From positions 25,859,501 to 25,923,500 of the forward strand of contig JALIGW010000005.1 of the NCBI GenBank assembly GCA_023053685.1: a stretch of DNA of 64,000 nucleotides, read 5' to 3'. The notes under the pieces were generated by a model. The model saw nothing but the letters and a program-made list of their open reading frames with translations, had not been told where the DNA came from and searched no databases. Of this stretch, positions 1 through 12,151 are shown in pieces (position 1 is the stretch's first letter; each line of letters starts with the position of its first letter). Source of the DNA: Diadophis punctatus similis. Taxonomy: Eukaryota; Chordata; Lepidosauria; Squamata; Dipsadidae. Position numbers and translations under genes: made by a program.

Positions 1-420
1 GAAAGGACGCGCAGGAGCTCCAGGACGAGTTTGGAGCCGTGACTTTTTAAGCCCTTTCCCGTGAAGGAAAAAAAAAACCGGCCAGCTGCGGGCGCCTCGC
101 ATCGCCCCGCTACGCCAAAGCGGATCCTCGGCAGTCCGTCGAGCCCTGAAAAGCGAGGAAAGCCGAAACCCCCTTCGGTTGCAAGGCAGCTTCCCCTCTC
201 TCTGTTGAACCCCGTCACCCTGGCGACCATGCCAGGACCGCGTTTTCTTGAGAGGGGGGTGTCTGTCTCGAGAGGGTCAGGCAATGCCCAACTTTGGAGG
301 GAGAAAACGGCTGCTGCCAGAAGTTAAATCCTGGAGAGCTGCAGACGTTGAGAGGGTGTCGGGAATGGGGTTCAACCCCCCCCCCCGCCTTTCTTCTGTG
401 TCTCTAGGGTCTACAACAAT
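1..420 (+). promoter_or_regulatory. IKZF5: CpG-rich 5' end of IKZF5 (probable promoter/first non-coding exon)
   Basis: The first ~330 bases are far richer in CpG than the rest of the window, with runs such as gacgcgcagg and tgcgggcgcctcgc, as expected for a vertebrate CpG-island promoter. IKZF5 lies downstream on the same strand and its first coding exon is internal, so a non-coding first exon must lie upstream. In mammals IKZF5 shares a divergent promoter with ACADSB, which would place ACADSB just left of the window. I could not fix the transcription start or the splice donor. Short open frames here show no recognisable protein. Confidence 0.45.
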
Positions 421-743
421 GTTTGTGTTAATAAGGAGTGTGGTAATCTGAGGCGGTTAAGTGTGTGAGGAAGTGAAGGTCTACTAAGCGATGAAAGAAA
501 AAGGCTGTGCAAAAATGGCTGGTCAGTAAGGAAAGGAAAAGGTATAGGAATAAGAAGCAATAAGAAGGTATAGGAATTTACCACTGTTGCTTCTTATTCG
601 TAAACCTTTTCCTTTCCTTACTGACCAGCCATTTTTACACAGCCTTTTTCTTTCATCGCTTAGTAGACCTTCACTTCCTCACACACTTAACCGCCTCAGA
701 TTACCACACTCCTTATAAACACAAACATTGTTGTAGACCCTAC
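405..743. repeat. Large near-perfect inverted repeat (156-bp arms)
   Basis: The left arm 405-560 reads tagggtctacaacaatg... and returns as its reverse complement at 587-743, leaving a loop of only ~26 bases. The arms differ at a few positions. A third partial copy of the right arm lies around 781-830 (ttaaccgcctcagacagcc). It sits at the 5' end of IKZF5, probably in intron 1. It could be a foldback repeat, a template-switch duplication or an assembly artefact. Confidence 0.85.
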
Positions 744-900
744 AGAGATGCAGAAACATTAGAAGGAAAATAAAACCAATTCCTGACACTTTCTCACATG
801 CTTAACCGCCTCAGACAGCCACACTCTTCTTTTTGTTAACACGTGCGGACTACTTTTTGTTAACAGGAGACGTGCGGACTACTCAGCCTTTGAAAGATAT

Positions 901-1510
901 TTACTTATTTATTTATTTATTTGTCAAGCATGTATAAGAGAACAGATAAAAGTATAAACATGATTTTGAATACATGAAAAGGATACGAATAAAAAGGGAC
1001 ATTAGGACAGGGACGGTAGGCATGTTGGTGCGCTTATGCACGCCCCTTACAGACCTCTTAGGAATGGGGTGAGGTCAACAGTAGAACCATCTAAGGTTAA
1101 AATTTTGGGGATTTGGGGAAGAAACCATAGAGTCAGGTAGTGCATTCCAGGCACTGACCACTCTGTTGCTGAAGTCGTATTTTCTGCAATCGAGTTTGGA
1201 GCGGTTTAGCTTGAGTTTGTATCTGTTGTTTGCTCATGTATTGTTGTGGTTGAAGCTGAAGTAGTCATTGACAGGTAGGACATTGTAGCAGATAATTTTA
1301 TGTACTGCGCTTAGGTCAGACCGAAGACGGTGTAGTTCTAAGTTGTCTAAGCCCAAAATTTCAAGTCTGGTGGCATAAGGTATTTTATTGGGGGTAGAGG
1401 AATGGAGGACTATTCTCGTGAAATATCTCTGGACTCTCTCAATTGTATTAATGTCTGATATGCAGTGCGGGTTCCAGACAGATGGCTGTATCCATTGCGT
1501 CCACAAATTT
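901..1510 (-). mobile_element. Non-LTR retrotransposon 3' fragment (CR1/Rex-like LINE)
   Basis: The minus strand between about 1506 and 1234 encodes SVWNPHCISDINTIERVQRY followed by TRLEILGLDNLELHRLRSDL. This is the conserved stretch near the end of reverse transcriptases of the Jockey/CR1 group. The frame then degrades, and the element ends on this strand in an (AAAT)n tail (plus-strand TTTA repeats at 901-922), as these LINEs do. It is 5' truncated and dead. Family assignment beyond CR1/Rex-like is uncertain. Confidence 0.7.
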
Positions 1511-1562
1511 GCGTGTAGTTAACACATGGACTGGCTGGTAGCTAAGCAAAAAAGGGAAAGTA

Positions 1563-1961
1563 CAGGCAGTCCTTGACTTACAACGGCTCATTTGGTGACC
1601 GTTCAAAGTATTACAACAGTACTGAAAAAAGTTATTTATGATAGTTTTTCCACACGTACGACTGTTGCAGCATCCCCCATGGTCACATGATCAAAATTCA
1701 GATGCTTGGCAACCGGTTCATATTTAGGCTAGCTGCAGTGTCCTAGAGTCATGTGACCAGCTTTTGCAACCTTCGGACAAGCAAAATCAATGGGAATTCC
1801 AGATTCGCTTAACAACCATGCTATTAACTTAACAAATGCAACGATTCACTTAACAGCTGTGGCAAGAAAATTCATAAAATGGAGCAAACTCACTTAACAA
1901 ATGTTTCACTTAGCAACAGAAATCTTGGGCTCAATTGTAGTCGTAACTCGAAGACTGCCTG
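1563..1961. repeat. Tigger-like TIR element, copy 1
   Basis: It starts caggcagtccttgacttac and ends in the inverted complement cgaagactgcctg. The interior is the same as in six further copies in this window. It is non-autonomous with no coding capacity. TIR sequence and TA target site (seen clearly in other copies) fit the Tc1/mariner-Tigger group. Confidence 0.75.
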
Positions 1962-1999
1962 GCGATCTTAGTGATGAGAATGGAAGAAATAGAAATTGC

Positions 2000-4900
2000 A
2001 TTCAATGTTTGCAGCATAAGAGCTCTGGTAAGGTGGAAAAGCAGTAAGCCAGTTTTTGTGTGGGCCTGAAGAAAGGAAGGCCAGAGACTAAGTAAGTCAT
2101 AGAGCAGGCCTTTAGAGTTCTGGTGAATGAAAAATCTGAGTTCTATTCCAACTGCCTACTTATCCTCCATACGGTCTCCCCAGCGTTTATGTATAGTAAT
2201 TATATGAAAGTGACTGTAACCATATCTGCACAGAATTGCATAGGCAAAGTAACTAAATAGGTGCTAGCAAATGAAGTGTTCTTTTCTAACAGTATTGCAT
2301 ATAATTCATACAGCAGAACTCTCAAGGTACTGATGAAGGTACAGTAGGTTCCTCTGCTTCATATCCTTTCAAGTTTGTTGACTATGTAAGGAAGGGAAAT
2401 AGGTCGAGAGTCACCAAGAAGGGTAAGAGTGGCAGCTATTAGGGCGGTGCAAAAGGGTGTTTTGACTACTGCAGTTTTCCTTCAGGCATTAAGATATTTT
2501 CATGCCCTGATCTCTTCAGGGTTTTCTCAGTTTATCTGAGCGTGCATCAAAAATATTTCCAGAAGATTGCCACTTAAGTGAAAGAAACATCCAAATGATT
2601 TATGAAACCTTAATCAATACAGTACCCTCTGTTGAATGAACATTATAAGGAGGATTAGAATGATTACCATAATCATAATGTAATTTCCTGCCTCTGCTTT
2701 AAGTGCCACTTCAACCTATAAATTAGAAATTAAACTGTACCATGGAATCAGAGATGTAGAAACAGTTCCTAACTGGATCTCTGGATTTTGATTTGAAGCA
2801 AAGATGATATTTATTTATGTGAATAAAGTAAAATGTATGGTGTTTCTTTTGCACAGATTTTTTTCATGTGTTTCTTTTATTATCTCCAGTTTAGTTTTGA
2901 TAAATAATTTTAGCAAAAAGAAATTAGCAACAAGGAGCCATAAATATTGATTTATATGGACAAGATTAGACAAATCTCAAATTAAAGAGATGTGAGCATT
3001 AAACTATTATATCTGTCCTATGCAGAACAGGGTAAATTCAGTTACAGAAACATCAGAGTTTAAAAAAACGAATCACATTCAGTCTACAAGCTAAGTTTGT
3101 TTTTGTATATAGTATTTTTGAATTTTGGCTGAAAGAATTTTCCCACTGATAAAATAGAAAAAAAAGACCCCCCCCCAATGGAAAATTAGTGTAGGGATCG
3201 TTTATATTGATATTGTAGATTTTATGCATTATAGTGAGAATGTTAGTACTGGAGAATACTAGATTTATACCTTACTACTACAGACATAATATGTAACTTA
3301 ATACCAACTCTATTGAAATATGTTATTCTGTCATATTATTTAAAGACAAATTACATACATATACAGTACATCACATATTTTAGAACACGGACATGCACAG
3401 AAAAGTAAGATACTATAACTATAGACCAAAGAAATTAAAGACATGAGCTTCGAAAAAGAAATAATTAAAATTAGTTTACCTCAGTATCATTTACTTCTCC
3501 CAACACTTCTATCCTTGCTTCCATCATGTCCATTAGCATTCCATATATTGCCTTTTATTCTTTAAAGTCACTGTTCTGTCTTCCATCCAACCATGGTTTT
3601 CTTGGTCCTCTCCTTTCTCACAGCTTTTCAGTTTCTTTCATACATTTCATATGCAATTTATTCATTCAATGAATATGATTAGACCACCTCTATTTTTCTT
3701 TCAGTGGCTTATAACCTTAGGTTTCCTGGTGGTCTCCTATCTGAGGTTTTTTTTCTTTTGAGCAGCCAAAATCATTTGAGTGGTTGTTTTAAAAGTTGTT
3801 AGTGAATATTGTGACATAACCATCCTAGATCTTGTAGGTAATTTCATGTAAATGGTAATATTCAGTTCTTAAGGTTTTGTGCATAACTCCTTGTTAGATC
3901 ACTAAGTTTATGATTTACTCCATTTAGATTTATAATACTATAGAGGTGGATTTTTGTGGGGGTGTGGATAAAACATGATAGTGTGGAATTACTATTGTTC
4001 TAGGGTAGGGACAGGACTCCAGTCCATGTGGAAAACTCTTCAATTTATGACTTGCTTATATTAGGAAATACAGTTCTATTAGGGACATTTTATGCACAGC
4101 TCATGGGAGAATCTGAATTGGAAGAAATATCCCAACATGGAAAGTAGAATACCATCTTTATAGATGGCACACATCATCCCTGTTCCCTCCTTCACCAACT
4201 TCTCAGATTGATTGTAAAGGAAAATGAAATGGTTTTAAGAAATAGAAGCTGAAGGAAGACAGGAAGGTACCTGTTTTACTTCTGTCCTGCTTGTATACAC
4301 TCAGGATGAAGTGGTAGCAGTGCTTTGTGAGCTTAAAAAGTAATAATTTTCTTCCTGCTATTTCTATCTAAGTAAAATTTTAGGAGGCTGATAATGATAA
4401 TGGAAAGAAAGTCAGCAAAAAAATTATTAATATACAATTTGAAAAAAAGATGTGTTTTTGAAAATGATACCGGATTAAGGTAGTCCATTTCCTTGAGCAA
4501 CAGAGAATTTCATTAGAAATGCTGTGGAGTTATATTAGTGTCCCTGCAATACCTTAAGGTCTATAAAGTTAACAGTGCTTATGAAGAGTAAAATCGGAAG
4601 GGGAGGAGAAAAAGGAAACCCACATCCATTTACACAAGTGTTTACACATAACATTTTTAACTTCTTTTTGTTTAGGGATTATTAGGAGCTTTAGATTAAA
4701 ATCAGGAATGCAATATAATTTTATCAGTTCTTGGTGTTTATGGGCTACATTCTGGTACAAGGATTACAAACAATGTGTGTGTTGCCTTTTATAAGAAATA
4801 CCTGCAAATTGTATGAAGTTATTGAAGCTTAAATACCATAATTATTATTTGGGAACATTCATATGATTCTCCATGTGTGAGTTCAGATAGTTGCCCTTAT

Positions 4901-5490
4901 CAGATGAGCTATTTCAATTATTTCAGGAAAGGTACTTTAAAGATTGCAGTTTGTCTTTGCTGGAAGCAATTCAAGGATAGTAACACATTTTTTTCTAGTA
5001 GCTATCTGCTATAACTATTAGCTTCTAATACGGAAAAAAAATCATAAGACAGTACTATGACTGAACAAGAATAGTGACAAAGGGTAATCATTAAGATTCA
5101 GAATCAAATATTATTGTGCTGTGAATCTCATTTAATGACATTGAACTATCAGTCACTTAGCCTAATCTATTTCATGCTAAAATAAAATGGAGAGCAAGGG
5201 AACTGTTACCAATATGAAATCCCTTGGAGAAGAATAAATAAAATATAATAAAAATAAAATTAACTGTTGTGGAAAAGAATGACTTTTCTTGAGACCTTAA
5301 GGTATTGCAATTACCAGTTTTGTAATTGGCATTAGACCAAATGATAATCCTCTGAAATTTAAATGTTTGAAAAAATATTATTTAACATGCCTACCCTTAA
5401 TTTGCCTACCCTTAATTTGAAAATCATATTGCTGGTTTGCTGCTTTTTTCTTTAGCTAGGGCCACTCTTAATGTTGCTAACATTTGACAC
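2000..5490 (+). other. IKZF5 intron, no recognised gene
   Basis: AT-rich sequence with stops in all frames. The only open frame longer than 60 codons (4760-4569, minus) shows no family motif. I see no RNA gene or convincing exon here. Confidence 0.5.
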
Positions 5491-5502
5491 AATCGTCTAG
5501 TG

Positions 5503-5990
5503 CAGCGGTTCTCAATCTGGGTCGCAACCCCTTTGGGGGTCGAACGACCCTTTCACAGGGGTTGCCTAAGACCATCGGAAAACACATATTTCCGATGGTC
5601 TTAGGAACCAAGGCGCCACTCCTCTATCCGTCTCCAGACAGGTCCACCCACATGCAAATAGACTACTGCAAAAAAAAAATCTGTACCATAGGAACTTCTG
5701 AGCATGCGCAGAAGCCAAATTTCCAGCACTGCGCATGTGTCGCCATCTTGTTTCCAGCTTTTTTCTTGCAATTTAAAAAAAATTGGGCACTGCACATGCG
5801 TGCACGCGCAAAGCGCATGCGCGCCCATGAGGCGCAGCCACGCAGTGCAGGAGGAAGCAAATCGGCAGCAAGGTAAGTTAAAACCCACCCCTGAGTTTCC
5901 TAATAATTTTATTATTTTATGGTTGGGGATCACCACAACATGAGGAACTGTATTAAAGGGTCACGGCATTAGGAAAATTGAGAACCACTG
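5503..5990. mobile_element. Non-autonomous hAT element (488 bp)
   Basis: The termini are cagcggttctcaatctggg and the inverse aattgagaaccactg. The flanks are an exact 8-bp duplication, gtctagtg at 5495-5502 and 5991-5998. This is diagnostic of a hAT insertion. The interior has GC-rich catgcgcag motifs shared with the element at 59519-59852 and no transposase. Confidence 0.9.
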
Positions 5991-6289
5991 GTCTAGTGGG
6001 ATTGAGGAAGGAATCTTTCTAGGGAAGCATTGCTATTTTCTGTATCACTGTTGAGACTGAACTAGTTGGAATTCCAGAAGATATGAGAGACATGAGATAT
6101 GCAGCATTGGAATGAATGAATATATATTTCTTCCAGAGTAGTTATGGAAACTTTTTCTGAGATTACACTAGCATTTCCTAAGTTATATAAAAAACTTGAC
6201 TAGTAAAAATATAAGTTATCCTTCTGTTAAAGTGCATAAGCAAATGTCACTTTTAATTAAAATATATGTCCTGGTTTCATTTCTTGCAG

Positions 6290-6409
6290 GCTGATTGTAG
6301 AGGCATTAATGAGAAAAATGTATTTCCAAGTATGATGGAACATAAATCTCAAAAGTGGATTTTTGCCTCTGTCAGTGATTTGAAGCTGATTCGAACTAAA
6401 GTAATTAAG
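6290..6409 (+). other. Candidate exon of exactly 120 bp, unassigned
   Basis: The block is preceded by a pyrimidine-rich stretch ending ttcttgcag and followed by gtaattta. It is open through all 40 codons in one frame (starting ADCRGINEKNVFPSMMEHKS) and is of symmetric length, so it could be skipped without frame change. It lies in the 5' intron region of IKZF5 on the same strand. I do not recognise the peptide. It may be an alternative non-coding exon of IKZF5 or chance. Confidence 0.3.
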
Positions 6410-7327
6410 GTAATTTATATAACCTCAAATAGATTTTTATTTTTGTTTTATTATTATAAGACAAATGATAAAGAATACTACATGTATATTATTAATATTT
6501 TAATGTTTAGATAACGTAGATTTTTAAAGAAAGAAAAATAGAAATGGTTTATATCAGTATTAATTATGATTTTGAAGTGTTGATGTTAATAAGCGTAAGA
6601 TTGTTTAAATTTTACATCCAAAGCTAAATGTAGCATTAATAAGCAACTGAAAAATCACATCATAGTATTTGGTGTACAATAAAGCTGTTTCTGTCTTAAG
6701 CTGAATAATTAATAAAAGGTTTCTATTGTATTTTTTTACTTATTTTTGTGTATGATGACAAATAGAAAACAAAGCAAAATAGACAGTGGCAACAAAAAAG
6801 TTTTAAGTACTTTTTAAGGACCTTCAAATGTCCTTGTAGTTTCATCGGGTACGAATTAGGGGACTACTACTACTAATAATAGAATAATTGTGCAACACAT
6901 ACAATATTACAGTAAGTTAGAAAAAGAAGATTTAAGAGATGAGAATTTTGACCCTTAGTAGAGGAAAGTGGTTAAAAGAGACTAATTGTATGGGATTTTC
7001 TCTCTGAATTTCTTAGGACTAACCATGTTTATTACAATTTTGAGTTTATTAGGGTGTTTTTGTTTTTGTTTTTTGCTGTCCTTTGAACTTGTTATTAACC
7101 TTGAGTAATTGTTAACAAGTCTTGGCATACTAAAAGGTGATTTTCTATTGACACTACTTGGAAGTAGAAAAAATAATTACAATTCACTTGTTACAAGATA
7201 CGGTTTTATCTACTGCCTTTTTAAAATTTTTTAAGCTAAAAATGAAACTTCAAACAAAACAAAAAACCCCCAACAGAATAAAGACTAGATATACAGATAC
7301 AGACAAAATGTTTTGAGTATAAAGAGT

Positions 7328-7418
7328 ATTTCTCAACCTTGGCAACTGTTTAAGATGTTTAAGAATTCTGGGAGTTGAAGTACACACATTTTAAAATTAC
7401 CAAGATTGAGAAACACTG
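7328..7418. repeat. Palindromic hAT-type MITE, degraded copy
   Basis: It begins tttctcaaccttggcaac and ends ccaagattgagaaacactg, with the family core gaattctgggagttgaag. Better copies lie at 51391-51521, 56613-56718 and 58813-58948. Confidence 0.65.
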
Positions 7419-7581
7419 GTATAAAGCAATTCTGGTTTTGAGATGAAACAGTTGTTTTGAATTACTTTCAAGTGATATATTTTAAATGTGAAATAGTTCA
7501 AATTTAAAAAGTTTAGCACTTCCTTGGTAATGACTATTTCATATTTGTTTCTGTCTGATAATTGTAATCATCAGTTCCTGG

Positions 7582-8042
7582 CAGTGGTGAAATCACTGGT
7601 GAGGGACTGCCAGAAAGACCACGTGGAAAGCAGGCAAGCATGGCTGGGCTGCGGGGAAGGGAGTAGGCTGCTAGCTCCCTTCCCTGCGGCCCGCAGTCCT
7701 GACATGCTTGTCTGCCTGTGCAAGCTGGCCACGGGGACGCTGGGCAGGCAAACATGTCCGGGCCACGGGGAATGGAGTAGGAAAGGCAGGCTGGGACGGT
7801 GGGGGGTGCAGGGGCAGCTAAGTAGGCCGCAATTTTGGATGCTTACCTGACAGGCAGATCAGGGGCGCAGCGCTTCAGGCAGGCAAGCTGCAGAGCAGAG
7901 ACTGGGTGGGGCAGGGCGAGAGAGAGAGCGGGGACCGGGGGACCGGTCCGGGGGCGTGGCCAGCCAGCGGTTGCTACCGGTTCAGCGACCCAGGCCACAT
8001 GTCAGCTACCGGTTCTCCCGAACCGGTAGCATTTCACCCCTT
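7582..8042. mobile_element. Non-autonomous hAT element, GC-rich interior
   Basis: It begins cagtggtgaaatcac and ends gcatttcacccctt. The flanking 8-bp duplication is gttcctgg at 7574-7581 and 8043-8050. The interior holds the palindromic ccggttctcccgaaccgg found in several window elements. No transposase; open frames inside are by-products of high GC. Confidence 0.85.
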
Positions 8043-8050
8043 GTTCCTGG

Positions 8051-9590
8051 GTTATGTAGTATTTCTGTTGCTTGTTAAGAACTCTGATCATAAACTGAAT
8101 GTTTGTATATGTGAGTCCCTATTGAGTCCTGCATCGTAGTTGATAAATGTTATAATCCGTAGAATGTTCACTATAAAATGCTGTAGATTTTTTGTTCTTT
8201 AGATAAGCCAATCGTATTAAAACAACAGAGCATGATATTTTATAAATATTTTAAGTTTACAAATTTTTAACTGTGATGTAAATGCTTTGTGGATTCAAAT
8301 GTGTTATATAATATTAACATTTAATAATAAAAGAACTTTAGACATATTTGAGCATACCGCTGATGAAAGCTTTGCAGAATTAAGTAAAACATTTTATGGA
8401 GTGTGAAGAAAAATATTATCAGTGTCCTGAAATTTTAGCTGAAGAAAGGAGCACAATTCTGAGGAGAAATGGCCAATCTTTATTCAGTTATCATTGGGTG
8501 CCTGTTTTGCAAGAAAGATCCTGAATAATAGAAAGGCAGAAATCTTTATACATTTTGGGGTTGACAAGCAGGAAATCTCGAGCTGATTCATGGGCACATT
8601 TTGAGCAAGAAAGATGGGTATTTAAACAAAGGAAAATGTATTTGTAAAGCAAAACTACTAAGAATTCCATTGTTAAGAAGATGGGCTGTCTGTGGTCTCT
8701 CACTGTTTCCTATTTTTGGTGAGGAATTTTCATTGTTTTTGTGATAGGATTAAAAGGCAATTTTGCTGGAAACATAGCTATATTTAAGTTATGCATTCGC
8801 TTGGGGTTGGTCTAGTTTACATATGCAAGCTGGAGGGGTGAGCAGGGACAGCAGAGGAAATGGATAGTTTGCAACGAGATGAAGGAAGGTAGGAGTGAAA
8901 AAGACAAAAAGGGGAGAGGAGTTTGGAGAAGAGTTTGTAGCTTTATTTTATTATTTTCCTTCACAATTAGTATATGATTTGTAATGTTTAGTTTTGTTTC
9001 TTTATATTGGGATTAAATCAGTTGTAGCTGTTCTAGGCATGATTCTGTGAAAAGGCAGCTTAAAGATTAGGCTGGGGCAGCCTTGCAGGTAATTGTGGGT
9101 TGACTGCTGAGGCAGAACCAGGTTGGTCTATTGAAAAGCTGAGTAAGAAGCAAATCTGAAGGAATTTGCTTATAAAAGGGAACAACTGAAGAGCAGACTG
9201 AGAGAGCATAATGTGAGATGATAGTGAAGTTTTAAGATAGCAAAACAGAGGATCAAGTTGAAGTCTGACAAGACAAAATTTCTGATGGTAACATATATTT
9301 CAGTGGAACAAATAGATATAGATCATGGCATGTTGAATTTTTGCAGTTTCCAAGGTTGGTTTTAAGTGGTAGAAGTTTCATTGCCCTACTAGGTAACAGC
9401 AGCACTGGAATTTTGGATAAACAAGATTCATTGACTGGCTGAGGTTATATATCTTTCTATCTTGCCTTCTTTGCATGTGCTAAGGTAGAATGTGGTGGTG
9501 GATGTTGTTTTGTAAGTGATGCCTTGTTGTTGGTAAATTATTTATTTAACTGATAAGGTATTCTATCTTAATTGTATGTTGCTTGTTTCC
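8051..9590 (+). other. IKZF5 intron, nothing recognised
   Basis: AT-rich intronic sequence with short chance frames only (for example 8703-8491 on the minus strand). No repeat or exon identified with confidence. Confidence 0.4.
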
Positions 9591-9599
9591 TGTGTTATA

Positions 9600-9780
9600 A
9601 CTGTATGAAGTGATAGCCTGTTGGGAGGATGGCATTCTTTTTTGTGTGTGGTTGTTGAATTGTCATTATATTTGTGATAAGGAGATGACTAGTTTGTAGG
9701 TGCTGACTGACTGCTGTGTGATGGGAAGGAATGTTGTTGGCTATTGAGTCCCATGGGATTGGGCGGCCTATAAGAGCGTA

Positions 9781-9815
<35 letters not shown>

Positions 9816-9822
9816 ATATTAC
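9600..9822 (+). repeat. CR1-type LINE 3' end with (AAAT)n tail
   Basis: The end gggattgggcggcctataag followed by an (AAAT)n run at 9779-9818 is the typical 3' terminus of squamate CR1 LINEs. The same ending is seen inverted at 24558-24620. No coding sequence is left. Confidence 0.65.
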
Positions 9823-10459
9823 TGGACCTTGATTATATTTTTTGACAGGTACATAGCTAAGAGTTTCATCATCTAGGCTGGGTTGGAGTGACATATTTCT
9901 AAAAATTCTCTTGCATTTTTCAATCCATCTTGTTGTAACAGTTCTACTGTTTCTAAGAAGTTACCCTCCAGGAGCATGATTAATAAAGTCAAGTCATACC
10001 TTTTGACAGCTAGTTGGCATTTGTGGATTTGTTTAGCTATCTTTTACTTCTTTGTTTGCATATATTTTATGTTATAAAATAAAAGTTATTTTATAAGTTA
10101 TTAGTTAACTTCTGTTTCCTTTGGTACAGTGTTTTTCGGTTTGCTTAGTATGCTTTGTGGAGACTTCATTGCTTTGTAAATCATGATTACTCAAAATGAT
10201 TGGATCGATCTAGTAATGGTCTGTGAGATTCCTTAAGGAAAGGTTACTTTTCTGTGGATGGTAGTTGGATTGATTTCTACATTTTGATGAAATTGCACAA
10301 ATATCCATTAAATTGAAAATTATGGTGTAGTTTATTTTTGCTTTCTATAATTTTGATGTGATAATCAGCCATGATTATGGCTGTTGAACGACCTTTGTTG
10401 GAAAGGATAGATATGCTAATTTAGCTAATATGTTCTTACTGATTTCTTTTTTCTATTAG

Positions 10460-10546
10460 GAAAAGTGGGACACCTCTGCTTTATATCTTGTAAGAAATCT
10501 TGTAAGGTTTGAAGAATTCACAATGTTTTCAACATAACAAATTCAG
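10460..10546 (+). other. IKZF5: Probable non-coding exon of IKZF5
   Basis: The 87-bp block is preceded by a good polypyrimidine tract and acceptor (tttcttttttctattag) and followed by gtatgata. It contains a short upstream ORF, ATG TTT TCA ACA TAA. It lies 1.4 kb before the exon with the IKZF5 start codon. Splice signals and position fit a 5' UTR exon, but transcript evidence would be needed. Confidence 0.45.
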
Positions 10547-11339
10547 GTATGATATTTCTAATAGGAAAATTGTCATTTTAGAGATCTTGCACATACAACC
10601 CTTTTAATTGTTACTCAAATCATGGGTCTCTCTTCTCATAGCACAGAGGTGGGCAATATTCAGCCCTTCCAGTTCAGCACCAGCTGGAGAGCCAGTCTTG
10701 TTTTAAGGAACCATTTTAATGAAAAGAAACACATATTTGATAATTGCAATGAATTTTTTAAGTGATCAAGGAATGTTTAATAATTTTATAATATCTCTTA
10801 CGTAATCATAAAACATGTGAGACTTCAGTCATTGCAAAATGCTTTGTGTGGAAGAAATGGAGGTAATGATTTTATAAAGTTCTAATGTAAACAGCCTCAG
10901 GTAGTGGTAAATCACTGCTTTCATGTACTACATTAAGCCATGATGACTTAGCTTGTAGTTAAACGATTTTAGTTTCCAGTAAATCACTACTACAAAACTG
11001 GCTACAAAAAAGTGATTTCCAGTAAATCACTACTACAAAACTTAGTTTCCAGTAAATCACTACTACAAAACCCAGCCAGTTTCTGTTGGGTTAGACAGTT
11101 TATTTGGGCTTGTTTGGAATGTCGACAGCAAGATGTGTTCTCACCAAGTAGCAACCAGTGGAACTTGCTTATTTATAAAATGAATGTCATCATGACTGGC
11201 CCAGTTAGAAGCAGTCTATTTACCATGGTATGGTTGGACCGCAGCTTTAGTCCTGTAGCATCTTTACTAGCCTAGTTTACCCATCTCTTTTCAATTGGTT
11301 AGATGTACATATATACAAACAAATTGACAGAATAAGAGA

Positions 11340-11640
11340 CTTGGTAGGGAGTTGTAGACTTATTAACATCTACTCTTCTACTCCAATCCCCTGCTCAAGC
11401 AGGAAACCCTATACCATTTCAGACAAAGGGATGTCCAATCTCTTCTTAAAAACTTCCAGTGTTGGAGCATTCACAACTTCTGGAGTCAAGTTGTTCCACT
11501 GATTAATTGTTCCGACAGGAAATTTCTCCTTAGTTCTAGGTTGGTTCTTGCCTTGATTAGTTTCCATCCATTGCTTCTTGTCCTTCTTTTAGGTGCTTTG
11601 GAGAATAGGTTGACACCCCCCCTTCTTTGCTATCACGTCA
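11340..11640. repeat. Old CR1/L3-like LINE remnant
   Basis: Phrases such as cttccagtgttggagcattc and gttccactgattaattgtt resemble degraded CR1-family sequence shared among reptile genomes. No open frame is left. Family assignment is from recognition of the phrase pattern only. Confidence 0.45.
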
Positions 11641-12018
11641 CCCCAGTCCTTCTTTTTATTAAACTAATTACTAAGAGTGCCTCTATTTGTTTAATTTACT
11701 AAGAATGTCTGTATATAAACCAGAGGGATTATGGAGAATAAAAATGGTGCTAGATATTGGCACTTTCTGTTTCAACATGTTAGCTCTTCATTTTGTTGTT
11801 TTTCTTTTTCAAATTATTTTTTCCCCGAAAAAGCAACAAGGAAGATATATATGCACACAAGGCACTTATGCTTATCTTACCACCTTCCTTTCTATTATGT
11901 GAGTTAGAATGATACTTTTGCAACAAATGACTGTACTAAATCCTGAAATAATTTTGGTATAAACTATAACTTGATGTCATGTTTTAGGTTTGCAACATCG
12001 TGAATTTGTAGTGTGACT

Positions 12019-12151
12019 ATGGGAGAAAAGAAACCAGAACCTTTGGATTTTGTAAAAGATTTTCAGGAATATCTAACTCAACAGACTCACCATGTGAATA
12101 TGATTTCAGGCTCTGTTAGTGGGGACAAAGATGCAGAGACACTTCAAGGAG
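12019..12151 (+). CDS. IKZF5: IKZF5 coding exon 1 (residues 1-44)
   Basis: The exon begins at 11988 after gtcatgttttag, giving 31 bases of 5' UTR. ATG is at 12019 and the donor is g|gtaggt after 12151. It ends one base into codon 45. Confidence 0.95.
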
